The notes under the pieces were generated by a model, which ran no database searches, was not told the DNA's origin, and saw only the letters and a list, made by a program, of their open reading frames with translations. Positions 1-9,718 of a DNA stretch of 64,000 bases are shown here, piece after piece. Made by a program: the position numbers and the translations under genes. This stretch comes from Hydrogenophaga sp. (lineage in GTDB: Bacteria; Pseudomonadota; Gammaproteobacteria; Burkholderiales; Burkholderiaceae_C). The stretch is taken from contig JAUXNG010000035.1 of NCBI GenBank assembly GCA_030682835.1, positions 1-64,000 on the forward strand, in the 5' to 3' direction. The first letter of the stretch is position 1. Each line of letters starts with the position of its first letter.

Positions 1-960
1 CTGGTGCCGTTCAAATACAAGTGGGCCTGGGAAAAATACCTCGCCACCTGCGCCAACCACTGGATGCCGCAGGAAGTGAACATGAGCCGCGACATCGCGC
101 TCTGGAAAGACCCCAACGGTCTGACCGAAGACGAGCGCCGCATCGTCAAGCGCAACCTCGGCTTCTTCGTCACCGCGGACTCGCTGGCCGCGAACAACAT
201 CGTGCTGGGCACCTACCGCCACATCACCGCGCCGGAGTGCCGCCAGTTCCTGCTGCGCCAAGCGTTTGAAGAAGCGATCCACACGCATGCCTACCAGTAC
301 ATCGTGGAGAGCCTGGGCCTGGACGAGTCCGAGATCTTCAACGCCTACAACGAGGTGCAGTCGATCCGCGACAAGGACGAGTTCCTGATCCCCTTCATCG
401 AGGCGATCATGGACCCCAACTTCCACACCGGTACGCCCGAAGCCGACCAGAAGCTGCTCAAGAGCCTGATCGTGTTCGCCTGTCTCATGGAAGGCCTGTT
501 CTTCTACGTGGGCTTCACGCAGATCCTGGCGCTGGGTCGCCAGAACAAGATGACCGGTGCCGCCGAGCAGTACCAGTACATCCTGCGCGACGAGTCGATG
601 CACTGCAACTTCGGCATCGACCTCATCAACGCCATCAAGCTGGAGAACCCGCTGCTCTGGACCGCCGAATTCAAGGCCGAGATCAAGCAGCTGTTCCAGC
701 AGGCCGTGGAGCTGGAGTACCGCTACGCCGAAGACACCATGCCACGTGGCGTGCTGGGCATGAACGCATCGATGTTCAAAGGCTATCTGCGCTACATCGC
801 CAACCGCCGCGCCACGCAGATCGGCCTGGAGCCGCTGTTCCCGAACGAGGAGAACCCCTTCCCCTGGATGAGCGAAATGATCGACCTCAAGAAGGAACGC
901 AATTTCTTTGAAACCCGCGTGATCGAGTACCAGACCGGCGGCGCGCTGTCCTGGGACTGA
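1..960 (+). CDS. nrdB: Ribonucleotide reductase class Ia beta subunit, 5'-truncated by the window edge
   Basis: NrdB carries the di-iron/tyrosyl radical cofactor that lets NrdA reduce ribonucleoside diphosphates to deoxyribonucleotides in the cytoplasm. The frame is open from base 1, so the true start lies upstream. Numbering from the GTG at base 4, the radical-site helix reads EEAIHTHAY with Glu90, His93 and the likely radical Tyr97. An upstream VTADS holds the metal-ligand Asp59, and DESMHCNFG supplies the later Glu and His ligands. The C-terminus ends in Trp-Asp, as expected for the tail that docks on NrdA. Relatives are about 380 aa, so roughly 60 residues are missing. A strong hairpin follows. 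The family call is secure. Confidence 0.95.
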   Translation: MVPFKYKWAWEKYLATCANHWMPQEVNMSRDIALWKDPNGLTEDERRIVKRNLGFFVTADSLAANNIVLGTYRHITAPECRQFLLRQAFEEAIHTHAYQYIVESLGLDESEIFNAYNEVQSIRDKDEFLIPFIEAIMDPNFHTGTPEADQKLLKSLIVFACLMEGLFFYVGFTQILALGRQNKMTGAAEQYQYILRDESMHCNFGIDLINAIKLENPLLWTAEFKAEIKQLFQQAVELEYRYAEDTMPRGVLGMNASMFKGYLRYIANRRATQIGLEPLFPNEENPFPWMSEMIDLKKERNFFETRVIEYQTGGALSWD

Positions 961-1012
961 TGTCCCAGCCGGGGCCGCGTTGTCCAACCTCTCACATGTC
1001 TCTCGACACCCC

Positions 1013-1054
1013 AAAACCCTGCCATCGGCGCCCAGGCGCCGGAGCCAGGGTTTT
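1013..1054 (+). terminator. Rho-independent terminator of nrdB
   Basis: A 9-bp outer stem (AAAACCCTG at 1013-1021 with CAGGGTTTT at 1046-1054) encloses a second GC-rich stem (GGCGC/GCGCC) and ends in a T run. It lies 52 bases after the nrdB stop. The rest of 961-1178 holds no gene; it should contain the promoter of the next gene, but I see no clear -10/-35. Confidence 0.75.
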
Positions 1055-1178
1055 GTCACAAGATTCAACTCCGTGGGGTCAGCCGTGGATGCATCCACTT
1101 GGCCCCAAGGTGCTGAATCACTTCGCCGGCAAAAAGACTGGCTGAAGTGCTCTATGCAACTTGATCAAGGAGAACACG

Positions 1179-1538
1179 ATGGCAACTGCGAAAAAAGCCC
1201 CGGCTAAGAAAGCCACCCCGGCCAAAAAGGCCGCCGCACCGGTGAAAGCCGCTGCACCCGCGAAGAAAGCCGCCGCACCCGCGAAGGCTGCTGCACCTGC
1301 GAAGAAGGCTGCCGCTCCTGCGAAGAAAGCTGCTGCTCCTGCGAAGAAGGCCGCTGCTCCTGCGAAGAAGGCCGCTGCTCCTGCTGCGCCGGCCAAGAAG
1401 GCCGCTGCGCCCGCGAAGGCTGCTCCCGCAAAAAAAGCCGCGCCGGCTAAGAAGCCGGCGGCGCCTGCGGCCCCTGCAGCTCAGACGAAGCTGAACCCTC
1501 AGGCTGCCTGGCCGTTTCCCACGTCCAGCAAGCCCTGA
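1179..1538 (+). CDS. Histone H1-like Ala/Lys/Pro-rich DNA-binding protein
   Basis: This 119-aa protein is almost wholly low-complexity: tandem units such as AAAPAKK and AAPAKAAAPAKK run from about residue 5 to 100. It resembles the bacterial H1-like proteins (HctA/AlgP-like tails) that bind DNA through lysine-rich disordered segments, which predicts a nucleoid-associated role. The ATG at 1179 is chosen because AAGGAG lies at 1167-1172, 6 bases upstream. The C-terminal 20 residues lack repeats. The 5'-GCxGCxCCxGCGAAG-like DNA repeats should be prone to copy-number change. The N-terminal arm of the DksA homologue at 49330-50382 has a very similar composition. The exact function is not known. 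Confidence 0.8.
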   Translation: MATAKKAPAKKATPAKKAAAPVKAAAPAKKAAAPAKAAAPAKKAAAPAKKAAAPAKKAAAPAKKAAAPAAPAKKAAAPAKAAPAKKAAPAKKPAAPAAPAAQTKLNPQAAWPFPTSSKP

Positions 1539-1551
1539 CATCGCCCCGGCG

Positions 1552-1589
1552 GTGAAAAAGCCCGGCGTGAAAGCGCCGGGCTTTTTCAC
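1552..1589. terminator. Bidirectional terminator between the H1-like gene and the PfkB kinase
   Basis: A perfect 16-bp stem (1552-1567 with 1574-1589) closes a 6-base loop. It has an A run on one arm and a T run on the other, so it can end transcription from both of the convergent genes. Confidence 0.9.
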
Positions 1590-1616
1590 GTCTGGGCGCC
1601 GCGCCGGCGGCTTCGC

Positions 1617-2504
1617 TCAGGCAGCGAACGTGTAGTTCTGGCCGCCCCGGCTCGCGATCTTGGCCGCACCCATGCGGTTTCCCAGTGCGGCACAACGCTG
1701 CAGCGAACAGCCTTGCGCCAGGCCATGCAGCAAGGCGGCACGAAACGCATCGCCGCATCCGGTCGGGTCCACCACCTCGCTGGCCGCCACGCCCGGCACG
1801 CGGGTTTTCTGGCCCTCTTCCCACACGTCGCAACCCTGATCGGCCAGCGTCACCACCAGCCCCCGCACGCGCGCGGCCAGGCTGTCGAGCGTGAGGCCCG
1901 TGCGGTCGCACAGCATCTGGCCTTCATAGTCGTTAACCGTGACCCAGGTGGCCAGCTCGATGAACTGCAGCAGCTCGTCGCCGTTGAACATGGGCAGTCC
2001 CTGGCCCGGGTCGAACACGAAGGGCACGCCGGCGGCGTGCAGCTGGCGGGCATGGGTGAGCATGGCGTCGCGCCCGTCAGGCGAGATGATGGCCAGTTTC
2101 AGATCGGCGCGGGCGGGCACCGGGTTCTCGTGCGCCTGCGACATCGCGCCGGGGTGGAACGCGGTGATCTGGTTGTTGTCGCGGTCGGTCATGATCATGG
2201 CCTGCGCGGTGTAGCTGTCGACCGAGGTGGAGACATGCTGCGTGTCCACGCCGAGCGCCTGCAGCCGGGCCAGGTATTCCTGTCCGTCGTTGCCCAGCGT
2301 GGCCAGTGGCACTGCGTCGGAACCCAGCTGCCGCAGTCCGTAAGCGATGTTGCCCGCACAGCCACCGTACTCGCGGCGCAGTGCGGGCACGAGGAAGGAG
2401 ACGTTGAGGATGTGCAGCTGGCTCGGCAGGATCTGCTCGGCGAAGCGGCCTTCAAAACTCATGATGGTGTCGAAGGCCAGCGAACCGCAAACAAGAATGG
2501 ACAT
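1617..2504 (-). CDS. PfkB-family carbohydrate/adenosine kinase
   Basis: This 295-aa protein belongs to the ribokinase/PfkB family, ATP-dependent kinases of sugars or nucleosides. It opens with MSILVCGSLAFDT, has the glycine-rich GGCAGNIAYGLRQLG substrate-site motif near residue 50, and ends with the family signature DPTGCGDAFRAALLHG, where the Asp is the catalytic base of the anion hole. The general shape is closest to annotated adenosine kinases of betaproteobacteria, but the substrate cannot be fixed from sequence. It starts 19 bases after the stop of the zinc-ribbon gene, so the two are probably cotranscribed. The ATG at 2504 has no Shine-Dalgarno; the frame stays open upstream but loses family similarity there. 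Confidence 0.85.
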   Translation of the reverse strand: MSILVCGSLAFDTIMSFEGRFAEQILPSQLHILNVSFLVPALRREYGGCAGNIAYGLRQLGSDAVPLATLGNDGQEYLARLQALGVDTQHVSTSVDSYTAQAMIMTDRDNNQITAFHPGAMSQAHENPVPARADLKLAIISPDGRDAMLTHARQLHAAGVPFVFDPGQGLPMFNGDELLQFIELATWVTVNDYEGQMLCDRTGLTLDSLAARVRGLVVTLADQGCDVWEEGQKTRVPGVAASEVVDPTGCGDAFRAALLHGLAQGCSLQRCAALGNRMGAAKIASRGGQNYTFAA

Positions 2505-2523
2505 GGAAATTAGGAGATAAGGG

Positions 2524-3816
2524 TCAGGGATAGAAAACGAGGGCCCGATAACCGGCCATGGGCAGGGCATCGCCGACCGCCAGTGACAGGCGCAGGCTGA
2601 TGGCAACAGAGTCCTGGGCCGGCAGCAAGGCCGGTGCACCCGGCAACTCGTCGGGCAGGAACACGCGCCGCGCGATAACGGCATCGCGGGTGTCGGTGAG
2701 GCTGAGTTCCAGCGCTGGCATGGCCAGATCCATGGGCGCCGTGTTCTTCAGCACCAGGTCAAAGGAATAGAAGTTTCCGAGCCGCCTGACCAGCGCTGTG
2801 CTGTCGATCACGATGGCGTCGATGCGCCGCGCGGGCTCGACGCGGCATCCCAGCGGCTCGCACAGCTGGACCAGCCAGGGCCGGAGTTCGGGGTGACGGG
2901 CCGCGAGCTGATGCCGCTCGTGCAGCGCCCATTGACCCGCCAGCAGCAGCACGAGCAGCAGGCCCAGCGAGGCCAGGCCCGCTCGCACCGCCGGGGTGCG
3001 CCAGAAGGCGCGCCGCCGCGCCTGGCGCACAAAGCCGGGTTCGGGCAGGGCCTCGGGCACCGGGGACGCATCCATATCCGCAGTCGCAGCGAGAGGAACC
3101 GGCTCGGGTGCCGCCACGGGCTCATCGGAAGCTGCAGGCTCTGCGGCTTCCGGGGCCACCAGGGGCATGGGTGCGGTCACACCACTGGCGTCGTGAGCGG
3201 CCGCGAAACGGGCCAGCTCGGCATGGAAGTCATCCTCTTCCTGCGGCGATGGTTCCCGGTTATCCGGGGGCACCTCAGCTGCCGCCAGCGAGGGCGCCGG
3301 TGGTAGCAACTCCTCTTCAAACGCATCGGCGTGGACAGGTTCGGGGGCGGGCGTCTCTGCCAGGCCATCACGCGGCGTCTCGACCGCAGCGGTGCCCGCG
3401 CCCTCGGGGTCCTCCAGCGGAACGGGGGCCGAAAGCCAGGTACCGTCGTCATCCTCCTGGCCGTCCTGGGCGAGGGCCTGGTCAGTTCCGCCACCGAAGG
3501 CCGGCAATGCCGGTGCGCCCGGCGGAGCAGGATCGATAGCCATCAGGGGAGCGTCAGCCGCCTCCCCTGATGAAGAGGCGTCTTCGAGCAAGGTCGAAGG
3601 AATCGGGGCGCGCGCGTCGTCGGGGCTCGCGTCGGGCTGCGGCCCGGGCGCCGCCGCGGTGGCGGCATCCGGGGCCACCCAGGTGTCCAGGTACAGGGTG
3701 GCATCGAACACATCCGAGCAGTGGCCACATCGCACCCAGCCATCGGAGATCTTCAGCTGGTCGGACACGACCCTGAACATCGTCCCGCAGGCAGGGCAGC
3801 GTGTGGTGAAACTCAT
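2524..3816 (-). CDS. Zinc-ribbon / DUF3426 membrane protein
   Basis: This 430-aa protein has three parts. Residues 1-40 form an MJ0042-type zinc ribbon with two Cys pairs (CPAC and CGHC). About 230 residues of acidic, Ala/Pro-rich, probably disordered linker follow. Next comes one membrane span (LGLLLVLLLAGQWAL) with a DUF3426 domain after it, presumably outside the cytoplasm. The family function is unknown; the layout suggests a cytoplasmic nucleic-acid or protein binding head tethered to the membrane. It lies downstream of prmA in the same direction. A -10 hexamer 6 bases before the ATG, and no Shine-Dalgarno, suggest that it starts its own leaderless transcript. Confidence 0.85.
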   Translation of the reverse strand: MSFTTRCPACGTMFRVVSDQLKISDGWVRCGHCSDVFDATLYLDTWVAPDAATAAAPGPQPDASPDDARAPIPSTLLEDASSSGEAADAPLMAIDPAPPGAPALPAFGGGTDQALAQDGQEDDDGTWLSAPVPLEDPEGAGTAAVETPRDGLAETPAPEPVHADAFEEELLPPAPSLAAAEVPPDNREPSPQEEDDFHAELARFAAAHDASGVTAPMPLVAPEAAEPAASDEPVAAPEPVPLAATADMDASPVPEALPEPGFVRQARRRAFWRTPAVRAGLASLGLLLVLLLAGQWALHERHQLAARHPELRPWLVQLCEPLGCRVEPARRIDAIVIDSTALVRRLGNFYSFDLVLKNTAPMDLAMPALELSLTDTRDAVIARRVFLPDELPGAPALLPAQDSVAISLRLSLAVGDALPMAGYRALVFYP

Positions 3817-3822
3817 GCCCGG

Positions 3823-3828
3823 ATTATT
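3823..3828 (-). promoter_or_regulatory. -10 element abutting the DUF3426 start (leaderless type)
   Basis: AATAAT reads on the minus strand, followed by the 6-base GC-rich CCGGGC and the ATG at 3816. There is no Shine-Dalgarno and no clear -35. The spacing puts the transcription start on or next to the A of the ATG. Confidence 0.5.
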
Positions 3829-3876
3829 GCAGGGGGGTCAAACACGACATCCCGGCGTCCCAACAGGGAACGGCGA

Positions 3877-4785
3877 TCAGGCCTTGGTCGCCGTCATGAG
3901 AATCCAGCCTTCGGCCTCGTCGCTCACGTCCAGCGCGATCCACGGCGCATAGGCTTCGCGCAGCTCATCGGCCTGGCGCGCCAGGATGCCCGCGAGCACC
4001 AGCTGCCCGCCACTGCGCACATGGGAGCAGAGCAGCGGCGCCAGCACCTTCAGCGGCGTGGCCAGGATGTTGGCCAGCACCAGATCGAAGCTGCCACTGG
4101 CCTGATCCGGCAGGCCGGCGGTGAGGCTGACATGGTTGGCTGCCGCGTTGAGCCGGGTGGACTCGACCGCCGCCGGGTCGATGTCGACCGCCACGATTTC
4201 TCGGGCGCCGAACTTGGCGGCGCCAATGGCCAGGATGCCGGAACCGCAGCCATAGTCGAGCACCCGCTGGCCGCTGGGCGCATGCTGCGCAGTCCAGCGC
4301 AGGCACATGCGGGTGGTGGGGTGGGTACCGGTGCCGAAGGCCAGCCCCGGGTCGAGACGAATCACCTGCTCAGCCGCGGCCGGCGGCTCGTGCCAGGTCG
4401 GCACGATCCAGAAGCTGGGCGTGATCTCTACCGGGTCGAACTGGGACTGCGTGAGACGAACCCAGTCCTGTTCGGGTACCGCCTGCACACCCAGCACGGT
4501 GCAGCCTTCGAAGAAATCTTGCAGCGCCAGCAGGGCCGCGGTCTCGCGTGCTGCAGCCTCGTCGGGAAACAGGGCCACCACACGCGAGCGGTTCCAGCCT
4601 TCGCGAGGCGGCGGCATGCCCGGTTCGCCAAACAGCGCCGACTCGGCCGGCGTCATGGCATCGGCGTCTTCGACCGAGACGCTCAGCGCGTCGAGCGCCA
4701 CAAGCGCGTCGCCAACGGCCTCAACGGCCGCCTCGGGGGCCAGCAGGACCAGTTCGAATAGGGAAGCGGAATTGACTTCAGTCAT
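3877..4785 (-). CDS. prmA: Ribosomal protein L11 methyltransferase
   Basis: PrmA uses S-adenosylmethionine to trimethylate lysines and the N-terminus of ribosomal protein L11. This 302-aa protein has the family's N-terminal substrate-binding domain and a Rossmann methyltransferase domain. Motifs seen are LDPGLAFGTGTHPTT, the SAM-binding LDYGCGSGILAIGAAKFGA, the acidic VDIDPAAVEST that holds the ribose, and NILATPL, the post-II motif. Its length is typical. It follows accC by 58 bases and precedes the zinc-ribbon gene; accB-accC-prmA is a conserved order in betaproteobacteria. Confidence 0.96.
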   Translation of the reverse strand: MTEVNSASLFELVLLAPEAAVEAVGDALVALDALSVSVEDADAMTPAESALFGEPGMPPPREGWNRSRVVALFPDEAAARETAALLALQDFFEGCTVLGVQAVPEQDWVRLTQSQFDPVEITPSFWIVPTWHEPPAAAEQVIRLDPGLAFGTGTHPTTRMCLRWTAQHAPSGQRVLDYGCGSGILAIGAAKFGAREIVAVDIDPAAVESTRLNAAANHVSLTAGLPDQASGSFDLVLANILATPLKVLAPLLCSHVRSGGQLVLAGILARQADELREAYAPWIALDVSDEAEGWILMTATKA

Positions 4786-4843
4786 GTGTCTGTTTCAGTC
4801 ACCGAGGCGCGATACAGCCGCCAGACAAAGGGGAACCTTGATC

Positions 4844-6193
<1,350 letters not shown>

Positions 6194-6208
6194 GCGCTGC
6201 CGGCTCTC

Positions 6209-6667
6209 TTATTCGATGACGTAAAGGGGCTGTCCGTATTCCACCGCCTGGCCGTTTTCGACCAGGATCTGGGTCACGGTGCCCGACTTGTCGGCCTCGA
6301 TTTCGTTGAGGATCTTCATCGCCTCGACGATGCAGATGGTCTCGCCCTGCTTGATGCTGTCGCCGATTTCCACGAAGGGCTTTGCCCCTGGGCTGGCCGC
6401 ACGGTAGAAGGTACCGACCATGGGCGATTTCACCACGTGGCCCGTGGGCTCGGCAGGTGCAGACGCCACCACAGGGGTGGCTTCAATGGCAGGTGCAACG
6501 GTGGGCGCGGGCGCCGGGGGCGCCATGGTGTAAGCCACAGGAGCGCCGTAGCCGGCAGGCGCGCTCTTGACGATGCGAACCTTGCCTTCGGCCTCGGTGA
6601 TCTCCAGCTCGGACACATTCGACTCTGAAACCAGGTCGATCAGCGTCTTCAGTTTTCTCAGATCCAT
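6209..6667 (-). CDS. accB: Acetyl-CoA carboxylase biotin carboxyl carrier protein
   Basis: This 152-aa carrier swings biotin between AccC and the carboxyltransferase. The C-terminal biotinyl domain has the canonical EAMKILNEI, whose Lys is biotinylated by BirA, and the 'thumb' region is present. The N-terminal 35 residues are conserved, and a Pro/Ala linker (about residues 45-75) joins the two. GGAGA lies 4-8 bases before the ATG at 6667. It is the first gene of the accBC operon. Confidence 0.97.
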   Translation of the reverse strand: MDLRKLKTLIDLVSESNVSELEITEAEGKVRIVKSAPAGYGAPVAYTMAPPAPAPTVAPAIEATPVVASAPAEPTGHVVKSPMVGTFYRAASPGAKPFVEIGDSIKQGETICIVEAMKILNEIEADKSGTVTQILVENGQAVEYGQPLYVIE

Positions 6668-6709
6668 GTTTTCTCCAACGAAAATCGGCCAATTTGACCC
6701 AACTGTGCG

Positions 6710-6739
6710 TATCTACGGTCAAAACTCAAAGCAGAGCAA
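6710..6739 (-). promoter_or_regulatory. Candidate sigma-70 promoter of accBC
   Basis: On the minus strand TTGCTC (6739-6734) is followed after 18 bases by TAGATA (6715-6710), 42 bases before the accB ATG. The match is moderate. The remaining gap 6740-6926 holds nothing else I can recognise. Confidence 0.35.
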
Positions 6740-6926
6740 ACCGGGGGTGGCGCAGTGTACACGAACGCGTCCGCCATGGCATTCGCTTTTCGTCTGTGCG
6801 CTGGCACGCGTTGCGGGGCACAGGAAGCGATACAAACGCGGAGTTCAGCGACTTTAACCGCTTTTTACGGGATATCGCCTTCTGGAAAGCCGGACGGCCG
6901 CGCGTGAAGCAACTGGGGGGATGCCG

Positions 6927-7454
6927 TCAGCCAAGCTGAACCCACAAGGCCAGATCGGCCTCGGAGACCTGGCCGATCTTGCGGTGGAGCACCGTACCTT
7001 CCCGCCCGAGCACGATGGTGTAAGGCAAGCCCCCGCTGGGGTTGCCCAAGCTTCGGCTGAGTTCGGTGCCGGCCAGCCCGGCCATGCCAACCGGGAAATC
7101 CAGAGGAAGCTTGCGAAGGAAGCCCCGGACGGCACTGGGCTGGTCGACCGCCAGGCCCAGCACCTGCCAACCCTGCGGCGCGTTGGCTCGGTAAAAGGCA
7201 TTCAGCAGGGGCAACTCTTCCACGCACGGGGGGCACCACGTGGCCCAGAAGTTCACCAGTACCGGCTGTCCGCGCCAGGCCGCCAGCTCCACCGATTCCC
7301 CGTTGGGTCCGTCGAATCGGCTGAGCCAGAACGCCCGCTCGGCTTCGGTGGTCACGTCGGTCGGACGCAAGCGCTGCCAGGCCACGCCCACACCAGCGGC
7401 ACCGGCGGCAACAGCCGCTGCACCCAGCCCCAGCTGCCGTCTGGTGATGCTCAT
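6927..7454 (-). CDS. TlpA/ResA-type thioredoxin-fold thiol-disulfide oxidoreductase
   Basis: This 175-aa protein has an N-terminal twin-Arg-like start (SITRRQLGLGAAAVAAGAAG) that serves as a signal or membrane anchor, so the rest is probably periplasmic. The thioredoxin domain has the active site WATWCPPC and the cis-proline region GGLPYT. Such proteins reduce periplasmic disulfides, often for cytochrome c maturation. The start overlaps the stop of the upstream unknown gene by 4 bases, so the two are translated together. The specific partner is unknown. Confidence 0.85.
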   Translation of the reverse strand: MSITRRQLGLGAAAVAAGAAGVGVAWQRLRPTDVTTEAERAFWLSRFDGPNGESVELAAWRGQPVLVNFWATWCPPCVEELPLLNAFYRANAPQGWQVLGLAVDQPSAVRGFLRKLPLDFPVGMAGLAGTELSRSLGNPSGGLPYTIVLGREGTVLHRKIGQVSEADLALWVQLG

Positions 7455-8077
7455 GGCAGGTCCTCATGGTTGATCGGCGCCGCTTCGGCCAGCAGCGCGC
7501 GCAGCGCCCCGGCGTCGCCGCGGGGCTTGCGGCCCTGGGCGTCGGGTTTCAGGGCGCCACGCAGGTCGTCCAGGTCGTGCACCATGAGGTGGATCAACAC
7601 CCACTGGCCGAGCGCCTGACAACGCACCCTCAGGGTGAGTGCGGGGACAGGCTCGCCGCGTCCGCTGTCGACCGAGCCGGGGTGGTATTCCACCCGATGG
7701 TCCAGCAAGGCGAATTCGGCGGCCTTCGGGTCGTCGCAGTACAGACGCAGATAGATATCACTGTGGCGCGTGGCCGTACCCTGCCAGACGGCACCGCCCA
7801 GGTGCGGCCGGAACTCGGCCAGGCGGTCCATCCAGACCAGCGCCAGCTCACGCAGGGCCAGAAGTTCCTCTGCCTGGCTGTCGGGGCAGAACACGGCGAT
7901 GTACTCGCGCACCGCCGCCTCCAGCAGCGCATTGTCCGGCAGGGCCGAGCGGGCATTCAGGCCCAGCTGCTTCACGGCACGCCGTTTCGCAGCGCCATAT
8001 TCCAGCCCGTCTTCGACCACCATCCGGGCCGCCACCGAAGCCAGCTCGGCGTGGCCGGTTTCCTTGTAAACGTCCAT
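7451..8077 (-). CDS. Conserved protein of unknown function, coupled to the TlpA gene
   Basis: I do not recognise a functional domain in this 208-aa soluble protein. It has a helical N-terminal third (VYKETGHAELASVAARMVVEDG), a middle segment rich in Leu/Glu, and a beta-rich half with SDIYLRLYCDDPKAAEFALLD. Relatives are known next to mpl in betaproteobacteria and are sometimes mislabelled UDP-N-acetylmuramate-alanine ligase, but it has no Mur ligase motifs. The ATG at 8077 is chosen because a -10 hexamer lies 6 bases upstream; the frame also runs on to 8119. Its last 4 bases overlap the TlpA gene, which hints at a shared envelope or redox role. Confidence 0.7.
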   Translation of the reverse strand: MDVYKETGHAELASVAARMVVEDGLEYGAAKRRAVKQLGLNARSALPDNALLEAAVREYIAVFCPDSQAEELLALRELALVWMDRLAEFRPHLGGAVWQGTATRHSDIYLRLYCDDPKAAEFALLDHRVEYHPGSVDSGRGEPVPALTLRVRCQALGQWVLIHLMVHDLDDLRGALKPDAQGRKPRGDAGALRALLAEAAPINHEDLP

Positions 8078-8083
8078 CTCGCC

Positions 8084-8089
8084 ATTGTG
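8084..8089 (-). promoter_or_regulatory. -10 element abutting the start of the unknown gene at 8077
   Basis: CACAAT on the minus strand is followed by GGCGAG and the ATG at 8077, with no Shine-Dalgarno. It is divergent from the equivalent element of mpl 76 bases away. Confidence 0.45.
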
Positions 8090-8164
8090 CCCGGTGCCGC
8101 TGGCGCCGGCAGGGCCCACGCACCAAGGCCCCGTAGAGCGCCCGGGCGGGGGATTTCAGCCGCC

Positions 8165-8170
8165 TAGAAT
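8165..8170 (+). promoter_or_regulatory. -10 element abutting mpl
   Basis: TAGAAT is followed by CGCCAG and then the mpl ATG at 8177. There is no ribosome binding site upstream and no evident -35. Confidence 0.5.
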
Positions 8171-8176
8171 CGCCAG

Positions 8177-9670
8177 ATGCATATTCATATTCTGGGCATC
8201 TGCGGCACCTTCATGGGCGGCCTGGCCGCGCTCGCCCGCGAGGCGGGCCATCGGGTCACGGGCTGCGACGCGGGGGTCTACCCACCCATGAGCGACCAGC
8301 TGCGCTCACTGGGTATCGATCTGGTGGAAGGCTTTGGCGCCGAGCAGATGGCGCTGAAGCCCGACATGTATGTGGTGGGCAATGTGGTGAGCCGCGCCCG
8401 CCTGCCAGACGGCACGCCGAAATTCCCTCTGATGGAAGCCATTCTGGACGCCGGCGTGCCTTACACCAGCGGGCCGCAGTGGCTGGCTGAGCACGTGCTG
8501 CAGGGCCGCCATGTGCTGGCGGTGGCCGGCACCCACGGCAAAACCACCACCACGGCCATGCTGGCCTGGATCCTCGAAGCGAACGGACACCATCCGGGCT
8601 TCCTGATCGGTGGCGTCCCCCTGAATTTCGGCGTTTCCGCGCGACTGGGTCCTGTCGTCACCACTTTCCCCGCTACGCGTGGTTCGCTGCCCCCCGAGGG
8701 GGCTGCTTCGCCTTGGGGCGGCCCGGCAGCGAAGCCATCGCAAAGGCCGCTCTTCGTCATCGAGGCCGATGAATACGACACCGCCTTCTTCGACAAACGA
8801 AGCAAGTTCGTGCACTACCGCCCGCGCACCGCCATCCTGAACAACCTGGAGTTCGACCACGCTGACATCTTTGACGACCTGAGGGCCATCGAGCGGCAGT
8901 TCCACCACCTGGTGCGCACCGTGCCCGGTACCGGCCGAGTGGTGGTCAACGGACTGGAAGAAAGCCTGGACCGCGTGTTGCACACCGGTTGCTGGAGCGA
9001 GGTCCGCAGCTTTGGCGCGGCGGTGAGCGACTTCACCGCCGACGGTGAACCCGACGCGTTTGACGTGATGCAGCGCGGCCAGGCGGTGGGCCGGGTGGAA
9101 TGGGCACTGTCGGGGGTGCACAACCAGCTCAACGCCCTGGCGGCCATCACGGCGGCCGAACACGTGGGCGTGGCTCCGGCCGACGCGGCGCGTGCACTGG
9201 CCAGCTTTCAGAACGTGCGCCGACGCATGGAACGGCGTGGCAGCGTGCTGCGCGACGGACAGCCCATCACGGTCTACGACGACTTTGCCCACCACCCGAC
9301 CGCCATACGCACCACGCTCGACGGTTTGCAGCGCCAGCTGCAGGCTGCACCGGGCCCCGGCGGTCGCATCCTGGCGGTGTTCGAGCCGCGCAGCAACACC
9401 ATGAAGCTGGGCACGATGAAGTCGCAATTGCCCTGGAGCCTGGAAGCGGCCGATCTGGCCTTCTGCCACACGGGGGGACTGGACTGGGACGCGGCCGAGG
9501 CGCTGCAGCCCATGGCCGGACGTGCCACCGTGGCGGGCAGCATTGACGAACTGGTGGCGCAGGTGAGCACAGCGGCACGAGGCGGCGACCACATCGTGTG
9601 CATGAGCAACGGCGGTTTCGGTGGCATCCACGCCCGCCTGCTGGCGGCGCTGGGAACACAGCTCGCCTGA
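8177..9670 (+). CDS. mpl: UDP-MurNAc:L-alanyl-gamma-D-glutamyl-meso-DAP ligase (murein recycling)
   Basis: Mpl rejoins the murein tripeptide, recovered from wall turnover, to UDP-MurNAc, bypassing MurC, MurD and MurE. The 497-aa protein opens with IHILGICGTFMGGLAALARE, has the ATP loop [12 protein letters not shown] (about residues 120-131), the EADEYDTAFFDKRSKF metal/substrate motif, and the C-terminal DDFAHHPTA. Between SARLG and FVIEADEYD there is an extra block of about 28 residues rich in Pro, Gly and Ala; its DNA (about 8660-8745) matches the dispersed CCCCC/GGGGG repeat of this genome, so it looks like an in-frame insertion. Catalytic motifs are intact, so the enzyme is probably active. 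Confidence 0.96.
   Translation: MHIHILGICGTFMGGLAALAREAGHRVTGCDAGVYPPMSDQLRSLGIDLVEGFGAEQMALKPDMYVVGNVVSRARLPDGTPKFPLMEAILDAGVPYTSGPQWLAEHVLQGRHVLAVAGTHGKTTTTAMLAWILEANGHHPGFLIGGVPLNFGVSARLGPVVTTFPATRGSLPPEGAASPWGGPAAKPSQRPLFVIEADEYDTAFFDKRSKFVHYRPRTAILNNLEFDHADIFDDLRAIERQFHHLVRTVPGTGRVVVNGLEESLDRVLHTGCWSEVRSFGAAVSDFTADGEPDAFDVMQRGQAVGRVEWALSGVHNQLNALAAITAAEHVGVAPADAARALASFQNVRRRMERRGSVLRDGQPITVYDDFAHHPTAIRTTLDGLQRQLQAAPGPGGRILAVFEPRSNTMKLGTMKSQLPWSLEAADLAFCHTGGLDWDAAEALQPMAGRATVAGSIDELVAQVSTAARGGDHIVCMSNGGFGGIHARLLAALGTQLA
8660..8740 (+). repeat. Dispersed palindromic repeat inserted in frame in mpl
   Basis: The core at 8685-8731 shares CGCTGCCCCCC, AGGGGG(G)C and CTTGGGGCGGCCCGGC with the copy at 43491-43615. 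It encodes the extra Pro/Gly-rich loop of Mpl without disturbing the frame. Confidence 0.7.
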
Positions 9671-9692
9671 CCCTCACGACGGGCTGGAAGCC

Positions 9693-9712
9693 CCGGCGCG
9701 GCGCTGCGCCGG
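9693..9712. terminator. GC hairpin between convergent mpl and the 106-aa gene
   Basis: CCGGCGC (9693-9699) pairs with GCGCCGG (9706-9712) around a 6-base loop. It has no T run, so terminator activity is only suggested by its position. Confidence 0.35.
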
Positions 9713-9718
9713 CGGTTC

